NCBI GenBank assembly: GCA_016290335.1
Contig: JAEETM010000075.1
Span: 1-16,536 of the forward strand
Direction of reading: 5' to 3'
DNA length: 16,536 bases
Source of the DNA: Treponema sp.
Lineage (GTDB): Bacteria > Spirochaetota > Spirochaetia > Treponematales > Treponemataceae
Below the pieces are notes generated by a model. That model was given only the letters and a program-made list of their open reading frames with translations, ran no database searches and was not told where the DNA came from. Made by a program: the position numbers and the translations under genes. The stretch's first letter is position 1. Each line of letters starts with the position of its first letter. Positions 6,362 through 13,588 of this stretch are shown piece by piece.

Positions 6362-7258
6362 CTATTGCAGTTTTGCTGCATAACCGGATCCAATTTGCTC
6401 AAAGCCTGTACGTAATAATAACGGCAGAAGATATTCCGGTAAAATTATGTTTGGTAAAATAATCCATTCTTTTCCGCATTCCTTAAGTTTTAATAAAAAC
6501 ATTGAAAGCAGTTCACTTCCAATGCCCAGACCACGGAAAATCTCTGGAACGAAAAGGCTTGTAAGAACCATAACCTTTTCCTGTTTTTCTGTAACGGGAG
6601 ATGCTGTTATACATCCTGCAAAATCATCCGAAAGACTCCGGCAGATACAGCCAGTCTGAGAGAAATTGTCATTTCGTTCGAACTGATTTCTCCACATTTC
6701 ATAAAGGGCTGTTCTAATCTCAGCAGGGGTATCATCATTCTCCTGAAAATAAACGTGAACAATCTGGTCTATTTCCTTTTTATCTTGTTCCGGATCATAA
6801 TCCCTAAAAATAAAATCATCATGCAAAAGCATTTCATCTGATTCAGGTAAATAATCCAGCTTTTCAAGACCCCAAACTTCACGCAGGGAATTATACCATT
6901 CGTTGATATATGAATACATGGCTCTTGTTTTAAAAATATGCCACTTTTTCTCAACCTCAGGGTAATTTTTTAATACGTTTCTAAAGTTCCTGAACACCCC
7001 CCTTCCCGAATGAAGCACTTCCTGCAGCTCTTCGCGCACTATAGGTGCATAAAGCTTTTGTACAAAATCTTCCCTTAACGAAAAACCTTCTGCAGAAGTC
7101 CATTCCGGTAAAGCATAATAGTTTTCTTCATCTACCTTGAGTTCCTCGGTCTTTTCTACAAGAGTTCCGTCATCTGCCTTTAATACAAAAGTTTTTTCCT
7201 GATTTTCAAGGGCGGACAGAATATTGTTTAGAAGACCGTCATTCAAGGTAAATGTCAT
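6362..7258 (-). CDS. UPF0158 domain fused to a GNAT acetyltransferase
   Basis: A 298-residue two-domain protein. Residues 1-130 match the UPF0158 family (PF03682), with the FRNFRNVLKNYPEVEKKW block (89-106) typical of it; that family has no known function. Residues 148-298 form a Gcn5-related N-acetyltransferase domain: the beta-strand VMVLTSLFVPEI followed by the acetyl-CoA pyrophosphate loop RGLGIG (242-247), then a C-terminal strand-helix pair. It likely moves an acetyl group from acetyl-CoA to an unknown amine. The start codon overlaps the clpP stop (TAATG, sharing one base at 7258), which implies translational coupling. Few charged residues interrupt the GNAT core, so the enzyme is likely active. 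The domain order may be typical in treponemes, though I cannot confirm this. Confidence 0.82.
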   Translation of the reverse strand: MTFTLNDGLLNNILSALENQEKTFVLKADDGTLVEKTEELKVDEENYYALPEWTSAEGFSLREDFVQKLYAPIVREELQEVLHSGRGVFRNFRNVLKNYPEVEKKWHIFKTRAMYSYINEWYNSLREVWGLEKLDYLPESDEMLLHDDFIFRDYDPEQDKKEIDQIVHVYFQENDDTPAEIRTALYEMWRNQFERNDNFSQTGCICRSLSDDFAGCITASPVTEKQEKVMVLTSLFVPEIFRGLGIGSELLSMFLLKLKECGKEWIILPNIILPEYLLPLLLRTGFEQIGSGYAAKLQ

Positions 7259-7869
7259 TATTTTTTAAGCTCGCCGCTATTTGATATAATCTTACTGATA
7301 AGTCCGTATTCTACAGCTTCGTTTGCATCGAGCCAGAAATCTCTGTCTGTATCTTTAGTAACCTGTTCAAGAGAAGTTCCTGTTTCGTCAGAAATAAGCT
7401 TGTTCAATTTTGCACGGATTTTTTCCATATCTTTTGCGTAAATCTCAATGTCGGTAGCAACACCCCTCATTCCGCCAAGAGGCTGATGGATAAGGTAACG
7501 GCTGTTTGGTAAACCTACCCTTTTATCTTTTGGTACTGCAAGAAGAATCAATGTAGCAGCAGAAGCAATAAGCCCCATTCCAATGAGATAAACAGGAGAT
7601 TTTACAAAACGAATCATATCAAAAATTGCAAAACCAGCATCTACGTCTCCGCCAGGTGAGTCTATATACATATAAATTGGTTTGTTAGCTTCGGAATCCA
7701 GGATAAGCAGCTGACGAACGATTGTGTCTGCAAGGTCTTTATTTATTTCGCCTGTAAGTATAATCTGTCTTGTTTTCAAGAACTTTTCGGTAAATGGATC
7801 AGGCATTTTTGGTGCCTTTTTTTCTTCTTCATCATCATCAAAACGTGGTACTGAATAAATTGATTTCAT
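7258..7869 (-). CDS. clpP: ATP-dependent Clp protease proteolytic subunit (divergent second ClpP type)
   Basis: A 203-residue serine protease subunit that would form a barrel and degrade proteins delivered by ClpX, ClpA or ClpC. The catalytic triad is visible as S103 (in GLIASAAT), H128 (in YLIHQP) and D177 (in TDRDFW); YIDSPGGDVDAG (68-79) is the family block. The motif around the nucleophile is IASAAT, not the usual AASMGA, and the N-terminus has an acidic run DDDEEEKK (11-18) in place of the usual processed propeptide. These features and the lack of a clpX or tig neighbour fit the second ClpP paralogue of spirochaetes (ClpP2). The start is the ATG at 7869, with AGGAGA (complement of 7879-7884) 9 bases upstream; an in-frame ATG at 7971 would add 34 residues from a structured leader and is rejected. 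It is the first gene of a four-gene operon. Confidence 0.92.
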   Translation of the reverse strand: MKSIYSVPRFDDDEEEKKAPKMPDPFTEKFLKTRQIILTGEINKDLADTIVRQLLILDSEANKPIYMYIDSPGGDVDAGFAIFDMIRFVKSPVYLIGMGLIASAATLILLAVPKDKRVGLPNSRYLIHQPLGGMRGVATDIEIYAKDMEKIRAKLNKLISDETGTSLEQVTKDTDRDFWLDANEAVEYGLISKIISNSGELKK

Positions 7870-7893
7870 GTTATCGTATCTCCTGTATTTAAA

Positions 7894-7967
7894 GAAACGC
7901 GAGCAGTCGCGCAGCGTTTCATTGAATTGCAAAATAGCAGATTTGTGACGCTTCGCGGAACAAATCT
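7894..7967 (-). promoter_or_regulatory. Two GC-rich hairpins in the clpP leader
   Basis: Two inverted repeats lie in the clpP 5' leader. The first in the transcript has an 8-bp stem (AGATTTGT at 7939-7946 with ACAAATCT at 7960-7967) and an inner CGC/GCG stem with a three-base loop, joined by a symmetric two-base mismatch. The second, next to the ribosome-binding site, has a 7-bp stem (GAAACGC at 7894-7900 with GCGTTTC at 7914-7920). The GC content of this stretch stands out from the A/T-rich surroundings. It could be a regulatory leader or an inserted dispersed repeat; the sequence alone does not decide. Confidence 0.5.
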
Positions 7968-7977
7968 TCATTTTTAT

Positions 7978-8006
7978 AATATATTAAAATAAGAAGCAAT
8001 TTTCAA
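7978..8006 (-). promoter_or_regulatory. Sigma-70-type promoter of the clpP operon
   Basis: On the minus strand TTGAAA (complement of 8001-8006) and TATATT (complement of 7978-7983) are exactly 17 bases apart. Transcription would begin near 7971, giving a leader of about 100 bases before clpP that contains two hairpins. The -35 box lies within the region that would also be the -35 of the divergent rlpA promoter. Confidence 0.65.
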
Positions 8007-8025
8007 GGAAAAACCATTTTTTTCC

Positions 8026-8038
8026 GATAATCTATAGT
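8026..8038 (+). promoter_or_regulatory. -10 region for rlpA at leaderless distance
   Basis: GATAAT (8026-8031) and TATAGT (8033-8038) directly precede the rlpA ATG at 8039, where a Shine-Dalgarno would be expected and none is seen. A weak -35, TTCAAG (8002-8007), lies 18 bases before GATAAT and overlaps the clpP -35 on the other strand. Transcription would start at about the A of the ATG. Confidence 0.4.
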
Positions 8039-8869
8039 ATGAAAAAGATATTCCTTTTAGTTTTTTTATTTGTTTCAAGCTTTTATGTTTTTGCAGCAAA
8101 AGTTTATAAATCAAGTGCTACAGCTTCTTATTACGGCAAGGATTTTCACGGAAAAAAGACTTCTAATGGTGAAGTTTTTAATATGAATGATTTGACCTGT
8201 GCCCATAAATCGCTCCCTTTTGATACGATTCTAAGGGTAACAAACCTTTCTAACGGAAAAACTGTAAAGGTCCGTGTAAATGACAGAGGTCCTTTTGTTG
8301 TTGGACGAGAGATTGATTTATCTACAGCAGCAGCCAAAAAGCTTGATATGATGAGTACCGGGACTGCAAAGGTTAAGATTGAAATATTAAAAATGGGACC
8401 TGATACAGCTTTGAGCAGACAGACTGCAGAAAAAGCACGTGAAATTATGGCTAAAAAGGAAGGAACTTCAAAAAGTTCTTCAAGCGGCAAGAAAAAGACA
8501 TCCAGTGGTCAGACTTCCAGCAATTCGAAAAAAAAAACAACAGAAAGTCAAAAAAATGATAATGAAGTAAACAATGGGGACAACCTTAAAGATGCCACCC
8601 CGAATAATGGGGACAACCCTGAGCAGCCTGTTTTCTGGGACGTTCAGGTTGGTGCATTTAAATCTAAGGAAAATGCACGAAAACGGGCAAAAGCACTTTC
8701 AGAAGCAGGGTTTTCAAGCATTGTTATTCAGAAAACAGGCGAAATCTACAGGGTTGCAATAAAAGAAGTAAAAAGCGAAGATGTTGCTGAACTTGAAGGC
8801 AGACTGCAGGAAAAAGGTTTTTCGGAGTATACGATAAGAAAAAGAAACGTTTCAAAAAAGACCGATTAG
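8039..8869 (+). CDS. rlpA: RlpA-like septal lytic transglycosylase with SPOR domain
   Basis: A 276-residue exported protein. A signal peptide spans residues 1-19/20 (MKKIFLLVFLFVSSFYVFAA) and has no lipobox cysteine, so unlike the enterobacterial protein it is probably not lipidated. The double-psi beta-barrel domain (about 26-115) has the RlpA signature ASYYGKDFHGKKTSNGE, the presumed catalytic H56 (in TCAHKSLP) and D82 (in VNDRGPF). A flexible linker rich in S, K, T and N follows (about 125-195), with an 11-residue repeat beginning NNGDN. The C-terminal SPOR domain (about 199-270) binds peptidoglycan stripped of stem peptides at the division septum. The expected role is cleavage of such glycan strands during daughter-cell separation. 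The signal peptide fixes the start. It is divergent from clpP across 169 bases. Confidence 0.92.
   Translation: MKKIFLLVFLFVSSFYVFAAKVYKSSATASYYGKDFHGKKTSNGEVFNMNDLTCAHKSLPFDTILRVTNLSNGKTVKVRVNDRGPFVVGREIDLSTAAAKKLDMMSTGTAKVKIEILKMGPDTALSRQTAEKAREIMAKKEGTSKSSSSGKKKTSSGQTSSNSKKKTTESQKNDNEVNNGDNLKDATPNNGDNPEQPVFWDVQVGAFKSKENARKRAKALSEAGFSSIVIQKTGEIYRVAIKEVKSEDVAELEGRLQEKGFSEYTIRKRNVSKKTD
8573..8618 (+). repeat. 33-bp-period direct repeat in the rlpA linker
   Basis: The 13-mer AATGGGGACAACC occurs at 8573-8585 and again at 8606-8618, an offset of 33 bases or 11 codons. In the protein it gives two NNGDN-P/L units in the linker between the catalytic and SPOR domains. It looks like an in-frame duplication that changes linker length. 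Confidence 0.8.
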
Positions 8870-8883
8870 TCATAAATCATACT

Positions 8884-8936
8884 ATGACAATTACTGATTC
8901 TGTGTTATAATTATTTCTGTATAATTTGCTTAGGAG
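8884..8936 (+). promoter_or_regulatory. Promoter and ribosome-binding site of the 559-residue protein gene
   Basis: ATGACA (8884-8889) and a perfect TATAAT (8906-8911) are 16 bases apart. A second perfect TATAAT lies at 8920-8925 but has no good -35. AGGAG (8932-8936) is 8 bases before the ATG at 8945 and only 2 bases before the ATG at 8939, so 8945 is the chosen start. A 6-bp inverted repeat (GTCATA at 8869-8874, TATGAC at 8883-8888) overlaps the -35 box and could be an operator, though it is short. Confidence 0.6.
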
Positions 8937-8944
8937 TAATGATA

Positions 8945-10624
8945 ATGGAAGAATCAGAATTGGATCCTGAGATTGCGGCGCTACTTTCAAACGTAGGAAC
9001 ATCTTATAATGCAGGAGAAGCACTTTCTTCTGTAGAAGAAACAGAAATTGACACTTCTAAAACAACAGTTACACCTAGATCATCATCTGACTCTGTTCAT
9101 ACAGTAGACTTAAACAAAAAGAGCTTTGATAAGATTGAAAAGCTTGTAAACGATACCCCATCTGATGTATTTGACGATCCTAAATATTACAAAACTGCAC
9201 TTTCAAACGAAAATGCTTCGGCACAGCGTGTTCATCAGATTCTTTCAAAATACCTTACAACACAGGACCCTAAAGACAGAGCCGTTTACCGCCAGCAGAT
9301 AGTTACCTGCTATTGGGAACTTTTGCGTGGAATGGCTCCTAAAATGTCTGACTATAATCTCCCTATGCCAAAGAAAATGCTTATGCGCTTTGGTGTACTT
9401 TTACCTTCCCTTTTTAAGCCGGAAAGCAAAGAGTTTTTCTCTAAGATTTTTCTGGAAAACAAGGAAGGCGAACCTGTTCTTTATGTTGATGAATGGTTCA
9501 AGGAAATTGCATCGGGCCGAATGAAGAACTCTATGACTGACGAAAAAAAGCAGCCACAGAAAAACCTTACAGCAGATGAAGCAGCTTCTTTTGAACAGAC
9601 ACGTCTTATGCAGCTTCAGTCTAAAAACTCAGGACGATTACAGACTGCAGAGAATATTCTTGGAATTAAAGAAAATGAGCGCAATATGATTGAACTGGAG
9701 ATTAAAAACCGCATGGAAAATCTCTTTGTTCATCCTCCGCTGATTGGAATGGAACCACATACAGCAAGTCTTTCCGAATCTCAAAAAAGAATGTTTTCTG
9801 AGATTTCTGAGCTTATGCACAGACTTTCAAAAAATGACAAGGATTTGTTTAAGGCACAGGAAGAGTTCAAGGAAGCTAAAGCTGTATACGACAGCGTTGA
9901 AGGTAAGCTTGCAAATGGTCCGGCCGTAGCAAAAGTAGATACAGGCGCAATCAGTACAGAGTTTGATACAATCAGACAGATGGCAAAGATGACGGTTGGA
10001 CGACGAGGTAATCAGTTCCCTCTTTTTACACGCGAGTTCTATCACTGTACGGAAAAAGGCACCGGTACACGCGAAAACGTTATTTCCATACTCAGCTGGA
10101 TTGAATCTATTGACCCGGGTGTATTCCTGCGTATTCATAAAAATGTTCCAAACAGAATTGTACCTTACGTTCTTCTTGTTCCAACTTATGGTGACAGAGG
10201 CTTCTGCTGGGAACCGTTTGACCGCTACAACCGTGTAACAAGCCGCGGACGAATTGTAGTACCTATGTATCCCCGCGATTTGACAATTGCCGTACTTACA
10301 GCAGTTGCAGATTTACGCTGGCAGGTTGCAAAGGAAAAGGCTTCTTACTACTGGATGGAAGAAGGTCTTACAGGTCAGTACTACCAGCATTACGAGCAGA
10401 TGAAGCTTAAGGGTGATTTGAAGGAATACTTTATAGAAGACTACATTCTGTGGATGACAAAGGAATCTACCGGTGTACAGCGACTTGAAAAAGATGTACG
10501 CGGTATTTTCTGGCGAAACATGCCGTTCCCAAAAGAGCTCAAGGAAGATTTGCGTAAGCGTTCTCTTGTATATGATGAACTCTGCAAGAAGGATGCCAAC
10601 CGCGAAATGAGTGATGGATATTGA
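8945..10624 (+). CDS. Conserved-looking 559-residue protein of unknown function
   Basis: A long, soluble, probably cytoplasmic protein with no signal peptide or membrane segment. Residues 1-60 are acidic, then serine/threonine rich and likely disordered. A helical region follows (60-200). Residues 213-325 have a heptad-like, charged pattern (SESQKRMFSEISELMHRL and FKAQEEFKEAKAVYDSVEG), suggesting coiled coils. The C-terminal part (350-559) is the most ordered, rich in aromatic residues, with beta strands (NRIVPYVLLVPTYG, GRIVVPMYP) followed by helices and the segment YYWMEEGLTGQYY (468-480). The last resembles the EGLAxYY element of gluzincin metallopeptidases, but no HExxH is present. I do not recognise a family; it may be treponeme-specific. 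It has its own promoter and strong Shine-Dalgarno, and its stop is 2 bases from that of the converging permease gene. Confidence 0.85.
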   Translation: MEESELDPEIAALLSNVGTSYNAGEALSSVEETEIDTSKTTVTPRSSSDSVHTVDLNKKSFDKIEKLVNDTPSDVFDDPKYYKTALSNENASAQRVHQILSKYLTTQDPKDRAVYRQQIVTCYWELLRGMAPKMSDYNLPMPKKMLMRFGVLLPSLFKPESKEFFSKIFLENKEGEPVLYVDEWFKEIASGRMKNSMTDEKKQPQKNLTADEAASFEQTRLMQLQSKNSGRLQTAENILGIKENERNMIELEIKNRMENLFVHPPLIGMEPHTASLSESQKRMFSEISELMHRLSKNDKDLFKAQEEFKEAKAVYDSVEGKLANGPAVAKVDTGAISTEFDTIRQMAKMTVGRRGNQFPLFTREFYHCTEKGTGTRENVISILSWIESIDPGVFLRIHKNVPNRIVPYVLLVPTYGDRGFCWEPFDRYNRVTSRGRIVVPMYPRDLTIAVLTAVADLRWQVAKEKASYYWMEEGLTGQYYQHYEQMKLKGDLKEYFIEDYILWMTKESTGVQRLEKDVRGIFWRNMPFPKELKEDLRKRSLVYDELCKKDANREMSDGY

Positions 10625-10626
10625 TA

Positions 10627-11814
10627 CTATTCGCCACTTAATGCCACTACCGGATCCAGCTTTGCTGCACGGCTGGCTGGATTCAAACCAAAGAAAATAC
10701 CTACAAAGACAGAGAAAACAAAAGCTATAATGCAGGCTTCTACGTTGATTATAAAGGACTGCTTCTGCACATATTCAACCGCCAGGCTAATTCCAATTCC
10801 GACTATAATTCCCAGGATTCCGCCTATAAGTGTAATGCTGGCCGATTCTACAAGAAACTGCTGCCTTATATCTGCCGGGCTGGCACCAAGTGCTTTTCGT
10901 ATACCGATTTCCTGCTTGCGTTCCGTAACAGTAACAATCATAATATTCATAATGCCAATGCCGCCGACAAGAAGCGAAATTGCCGCAATTGCACTGAGCA
11001 TTATGGACATAGTTTTAGTGATTTCGCTCATCTGGTTTAACATTGACTGCATGGACATTACGTTTACAGAACCTTCCGTGCCGGTGAGCTTTGTGCAGTA
11101 TTCTGTAATCTGGTCTACAAGCTCAACAGCCTTTTCGTTTGAAACCGCCTGAACAAGAACAGTTGCCGCCTCAGGATTCGGGCGGATTTTTTTTGAATAA
11201 AAGCCCCTTGGAATAAATGCTGAACCGTTTTCCATACCGGTTGTCTGTTCTTTAAGTACGCCTATAACCTTAAAGCCAAAGGTAACATTGCTGGAAACAA
11301 GCATTATTTTTTTTCCAACTGCATCGCCGGCAGGGAAAAAGGTTTGGGCAGTATCGTGATTAAGGATGATTTTCTGTGCTCCAACCTGATTGTCTGTTAC
11401 AGTAAAAAACTCACCGCTTTCCAGCTCCATGTTGTACATTTCCAGGTAGCCGGTTTCAATGGCACTGCAATTAACGCTGCCGGAGCTTTCGCCATAAGAT
11501 AGAGTGGCATTAAGGCTGTTTTTATACCAGACTTTTTTTATTCCCCTGATGTTGTCAAAGAGATTTGTTCTGAATGATTCATCAAAACGCAGGGTAACAG
11601 AATCCCTGCGGCGGCGCATAAAGCCCTGTGAAATACTCACACAATCAAGACCGGAAGTTCCAAAGGTGTCGCTAACCTGCTTTGTAGAGCTGCTTCCCAT
11701 ACTTGTGATTACAATTACAGAAGCAACACCTATAATCACACCAAGCAGAGAGAGAAAGGTTCTTGTTTTATTTCTTCTAAAGCTCTGCAGAGCATATATA
11801 AAATCTTCCCACAT
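10627..11814 (-). CDS. MacB-type ABC transporter permease
   Basis: A 395-residue inner-membrane protein of the MacB/FtsX family. The layout is canonical: transmembrane segment 1 (about 19-41, after the short amphipathic start MWEDFIYALQSFRRNKTRTF), a large periplasmic domain (about 45-268), then three segments (272-294, 322-346, 358-378). The coupling motif TERKQEIGIRKALGAS (297-312) and the C-terminal NPASRAAKLDPVVAL (378-392) contact the ATPase. These permeases do not move substrate through the membrane but pass ATP-driven motion to the periplasmic domain, pushing substrate into the outer-membrane channel. AGAGGA lies 6 bases before the ATG. It is the last gene of the efflux operon, 36 bases after the ATPase gene. 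Substrates of MacAB systems include macrolides, peptides and lipoproteins; here unknown. Confidence 0.93.
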   Translation of the reverse strand: MWEDFIYALQSFRRNKTRTFLSLLGVIIGVASVIVITSMGSSSTKQVSDTFGTSGLDCVSISQGFMRRRRDSVTLRFDESFRTNLFDNIRGIKKVWYKNSLNATLSYGESSGSVNCSAIETGYLEMYNMELESGEFFTVTDNQVGAQKIILNHDTAQTFFPAGDAVGKKIMLVSSNVTFGFKVIGVLKEQTTGMENGSAFIPRGFYSKKIRPNPEAATVLVQAVSNEKAVELVDQITEYCTKLTGTEGSVNVMSMQSMLNQMSEITKTMSIMLSAIAAISLLVGGIGIMNIMIVTVTERKQEIGIRKALGASPADIRQQFLVESASITLIGGILGIIVGIGISLAVEYVQKQSFIINVEACIIAFVFSVFVGIFFGLNPASRAAKLDPVVALSGE

Positions 11815-11836
11815 ACAAAATCCTCTTAATCAGTCT

Positions 11837-11862
11837 TTTCTTCCACAATTCTATTCTACAAT
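11837..11862 (-). repeat. Imperfect 13-bp tandem duplication at the ATPase stop codon
   Basis: On the minus strand ATTGTAGAATAGA (complement of 11850-11862) is followed directly by ATTGTGGAAGAAA (complement of 11837-11849), identical at 10 of 13 positions. The TAG stop of the ATPase gene lies in the first copy. Read in the frame of the second copy, the protein would end IVEEKTD at a TAA. As 13 is not a multiple of 3, a duplication would have shifted the frame and produced the present stop. Confidence 0.6.
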
Positions 11863-12528
11863 CTTACCGTCAAAAATACGGATGCAGCGTTCTGTAGAAG
11901 CTCCAATTCCGGGATCATGAGTAACGATGATGATTGTAGTTCCTTCTTCCTGATTTATTTTTCGGAAAAGCTCCATAACCTGTTTTCCAGTTACAGAATC
12001 AAGGGCACCGGTTGGTTCATCTGCAAGCAGGATTTTTGGCTTTGTTACCATTGCCCTTGCAATTGCTACCCTCTGTTTTTGTCCGCCGGAAAGTTCATGA
12101 GGCCGATGATGAATACGTTCTGAAAGTCCTACCGATTCCAGAGCGGCTTCTGCAAGTATTTTACGTTTAGCAATTTCCAGATGCTGGTATTTTAAGGGCA
12201 GCATAACATTTTCGAGTACGTTCATTCCCGCTATAAGATGATACTGCTGAAAAACAAAACCGACAGTTTGATTCCTCAAAACTGCAAGTTCTTTTTCTGT
12301 CATTTTGGAGGTTTGCTTTCCATTTATTTCTACAGTGCCGGAGGTTGGGCGGTCCAGGCAGCCAATCATATTCATACAGGTGGATTTTCCAGAACCAGAG
12401 GGACCCATAATTGAAAGGAACTCTCCCTGCTCTATTTCAAAGCTTACTCCCTGCAAAGCCCTGACTTCGTTATCGCCCATAACATAGGTTTTTACAACAT
12501 CAGTTAATTTTACTACGATATCACTCAT
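11851..12528 (-). CDS. MacB/LolD-type ABC transporter ATP-binding protein
   Basis: A 225-residue cytoplasmic ATPase that powers the permease encoded next to it. All ABC motifs are visible: Walker A GPSGSGKS (42-49), Q-loop Q94, signature LSGGQ (146-150), Walker B ILLADEP (166-172) and the switch histidine H204. The start is the ATG at 12528 ([15 protein letters not shown]), 13 bases after the adaptor stop codon; the frame is open further upstream but only as an overlap of the adaptor gene. Here the ATPase and permease are separate proteins, unlike the fused MacB of enterobacteria. The C-terminus ends at DGKIVE; an imperfect 13-base duplication just at the stop codon may have shortened it (see repeat entry). 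Confidence 0.95.
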   Translation of the reverse strand: MSDIVVKLTDVVKTYVMGDNEVRALQGVSFEIEQGEFLSIMGPSGSGKSTCMNMIGCLDRPTSGTVEINGKQTSKMTEKELAVLRNQTVGFVFQQYHLIAGMNVLENVMLPLKYQHLEIAKRKILAEAALESVGLSERIHHRPHELSGGQKQRVAIARAMVTKPKILLADEPTGALDSVTGKQVMELFRKINQEEGTTIIIVTHDPGIGASTERCIRIFDGKIVE

Positions 12529-12541
12529 AAAACACTCAATC

Positions 12542-13579
12542 CTAGCGCATTGGCATTCCGCCCATTGGAGGCATAGCTCCGCCGTTTCTTGAATTACTCT
12601 GAGCATTTCTGTTTCTGTTAGAGCCGGATGCAATAGGTTTTGTCTGCTGCAAAAGCACTTCATTACCTTCAAGGCCTTCCAGAACTTTTACATACTCACG
12701 CCCATACTGCTGAATCTTTACAGATTTTTTTTCGCCGGTTTTTGCAATTACAACATAAGGCTGTTTATCTTCATAACCGATTGCATAGCGTTCTACTACA
12801 AGATACTCTTCTGTAGGACTAAGCTGGATTTTGCCGGTAAACGAAAAGTTTGGTAATATTTCTGCCGGGTATTCATCAATACGAACACGAACCTTTACAA
12901 TTGTAGCACCACGGCTTGTAATTTCGCCGATTGCAGGCCAGCTTACAACATAACCGTGAACAACAGCCTGATCGTATGCAGCAAACGTAAAATCAACATC
13001 CTGACCAACCTTAAGCTTTGCAACATCAGTTTCGGTAACTTCAACATCAGCAGTTAGATAATCTGTATTTACAATTGTACCAACCTTATCTTTAGCTTCA
13101 AGAGAATCTCCAACGGCAACATCCAAATCTGCAATAATTCCATCAAAGGTTGCAACAACCTTTCGGTCTGCAATTTTTTGTAAGAGGGACAACCTTTGGG
13201 TTTGCATAAGCTTTAAATCTTTTGCAGAACCAGTGATGCGGGTTTTATCCATTTCGTAATCATGCTTGGCAAGGTTGTACTGCTCGGTTGTATCATCAAG
13301 CTTCATTATCACATCGCCTTTTTTTACATGATCACCGGCTTTTACATAAACGCCCATTACGGTTCCGGCAGAAAGTGCCTGCAAGGTCTGCTGCTGTGCG
13401 GCTGCTACCGTTCCTGAGATTTCTATTACATTTTCATAAGTTTCTTTTTTTACACGGTAGGTAACAACTTCTTCCGTATTTCTATTAAAGAAGAATCTGA
13501 GTCCAACCAGAACACCTGCAAGCACTGCAAGAATCACAAGCGCAATTATGATTCCTTTTACTAATTTTTTCACAGCCAT
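12542..13579 (-). CDS. MacA/HlyD-type periplasmic adaptor (membrane fusion protein)
   Basis: A 345-residue adaptor anchored in the inner membrane by one N-terminal segment (about 8-29). It bridges the MacB-type permease to the outer-membrane channel. The two halves of the lipoyl domain are visible at GTVMGVYVKAGDHVKKGDVI (72-91) and KVVATFDGIIADLDVAVGDS (140-159), separated by a short coiled-coil hairpin of about 40 residues (97-137). The beta-barrel domain follows (TADVEVTETDVAKLKVGQDV), then a membrane-proximal domain. The C-terminus (about 322-345) is a low-complexity tail rich in N, R, G and M, ending GGAMPPMGGMPMR. GGAG-like sequence in the preceding gene's last codons may serve as the ribosome-binding site, with 9 bases between the two genes. 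Confidence 0.93.
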   Translation of the reverse strand: MAVKKLVKGIIIALVILAVLAGVLVGLRFFFNRNTEEVVTYRVKKETYENVIEISGTVAAAQQQTLQALSAGTVMGVYVKAGDHVKKGDVIMKLDDTTEQYNLAKHDYEMDKTRITGSAKDLKLMQTQRLSLLQKIADRKVVATFDGIIADLDVAVGDSLEAKDKVGTIVNTDYLTADVEVTETDVAKLKVGQDVDFTFAAYDQAVVHGYVVSWPAIGEITSRGATIVKVRVRIDEYPAEILPNFSFTGKIQLSPTEEYLVVERYAIGYEDKQPYVVIAKTGEKKSVKIQQYGREYVKVLEGLEGNEVLLQQTKPIASGSNRNRNAQSNSRNGGAMPPMGGMPMR

Positions 13580-13588
13580 TTTCTAAAA

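Noticed and set aside
7870..7971. An N-terminal extension of ClpP by 34 residues from an ATG at 7971
   Set aside because: It would read through the two leader hairpins, is basic and cysteine-containing unlike any ClpP N-terminus, starts at the predicted transcription start, and has no ribosome-binding site. The ATG at 7869 has AGGAGA upstream.
12529..12672. A longer N-terminus for the ABC ATPase
   Set aside because: It overlaps the 3' end of the adaptor gene in another frame, and LolD-type ATPases begin near [15 protein letters not shown].
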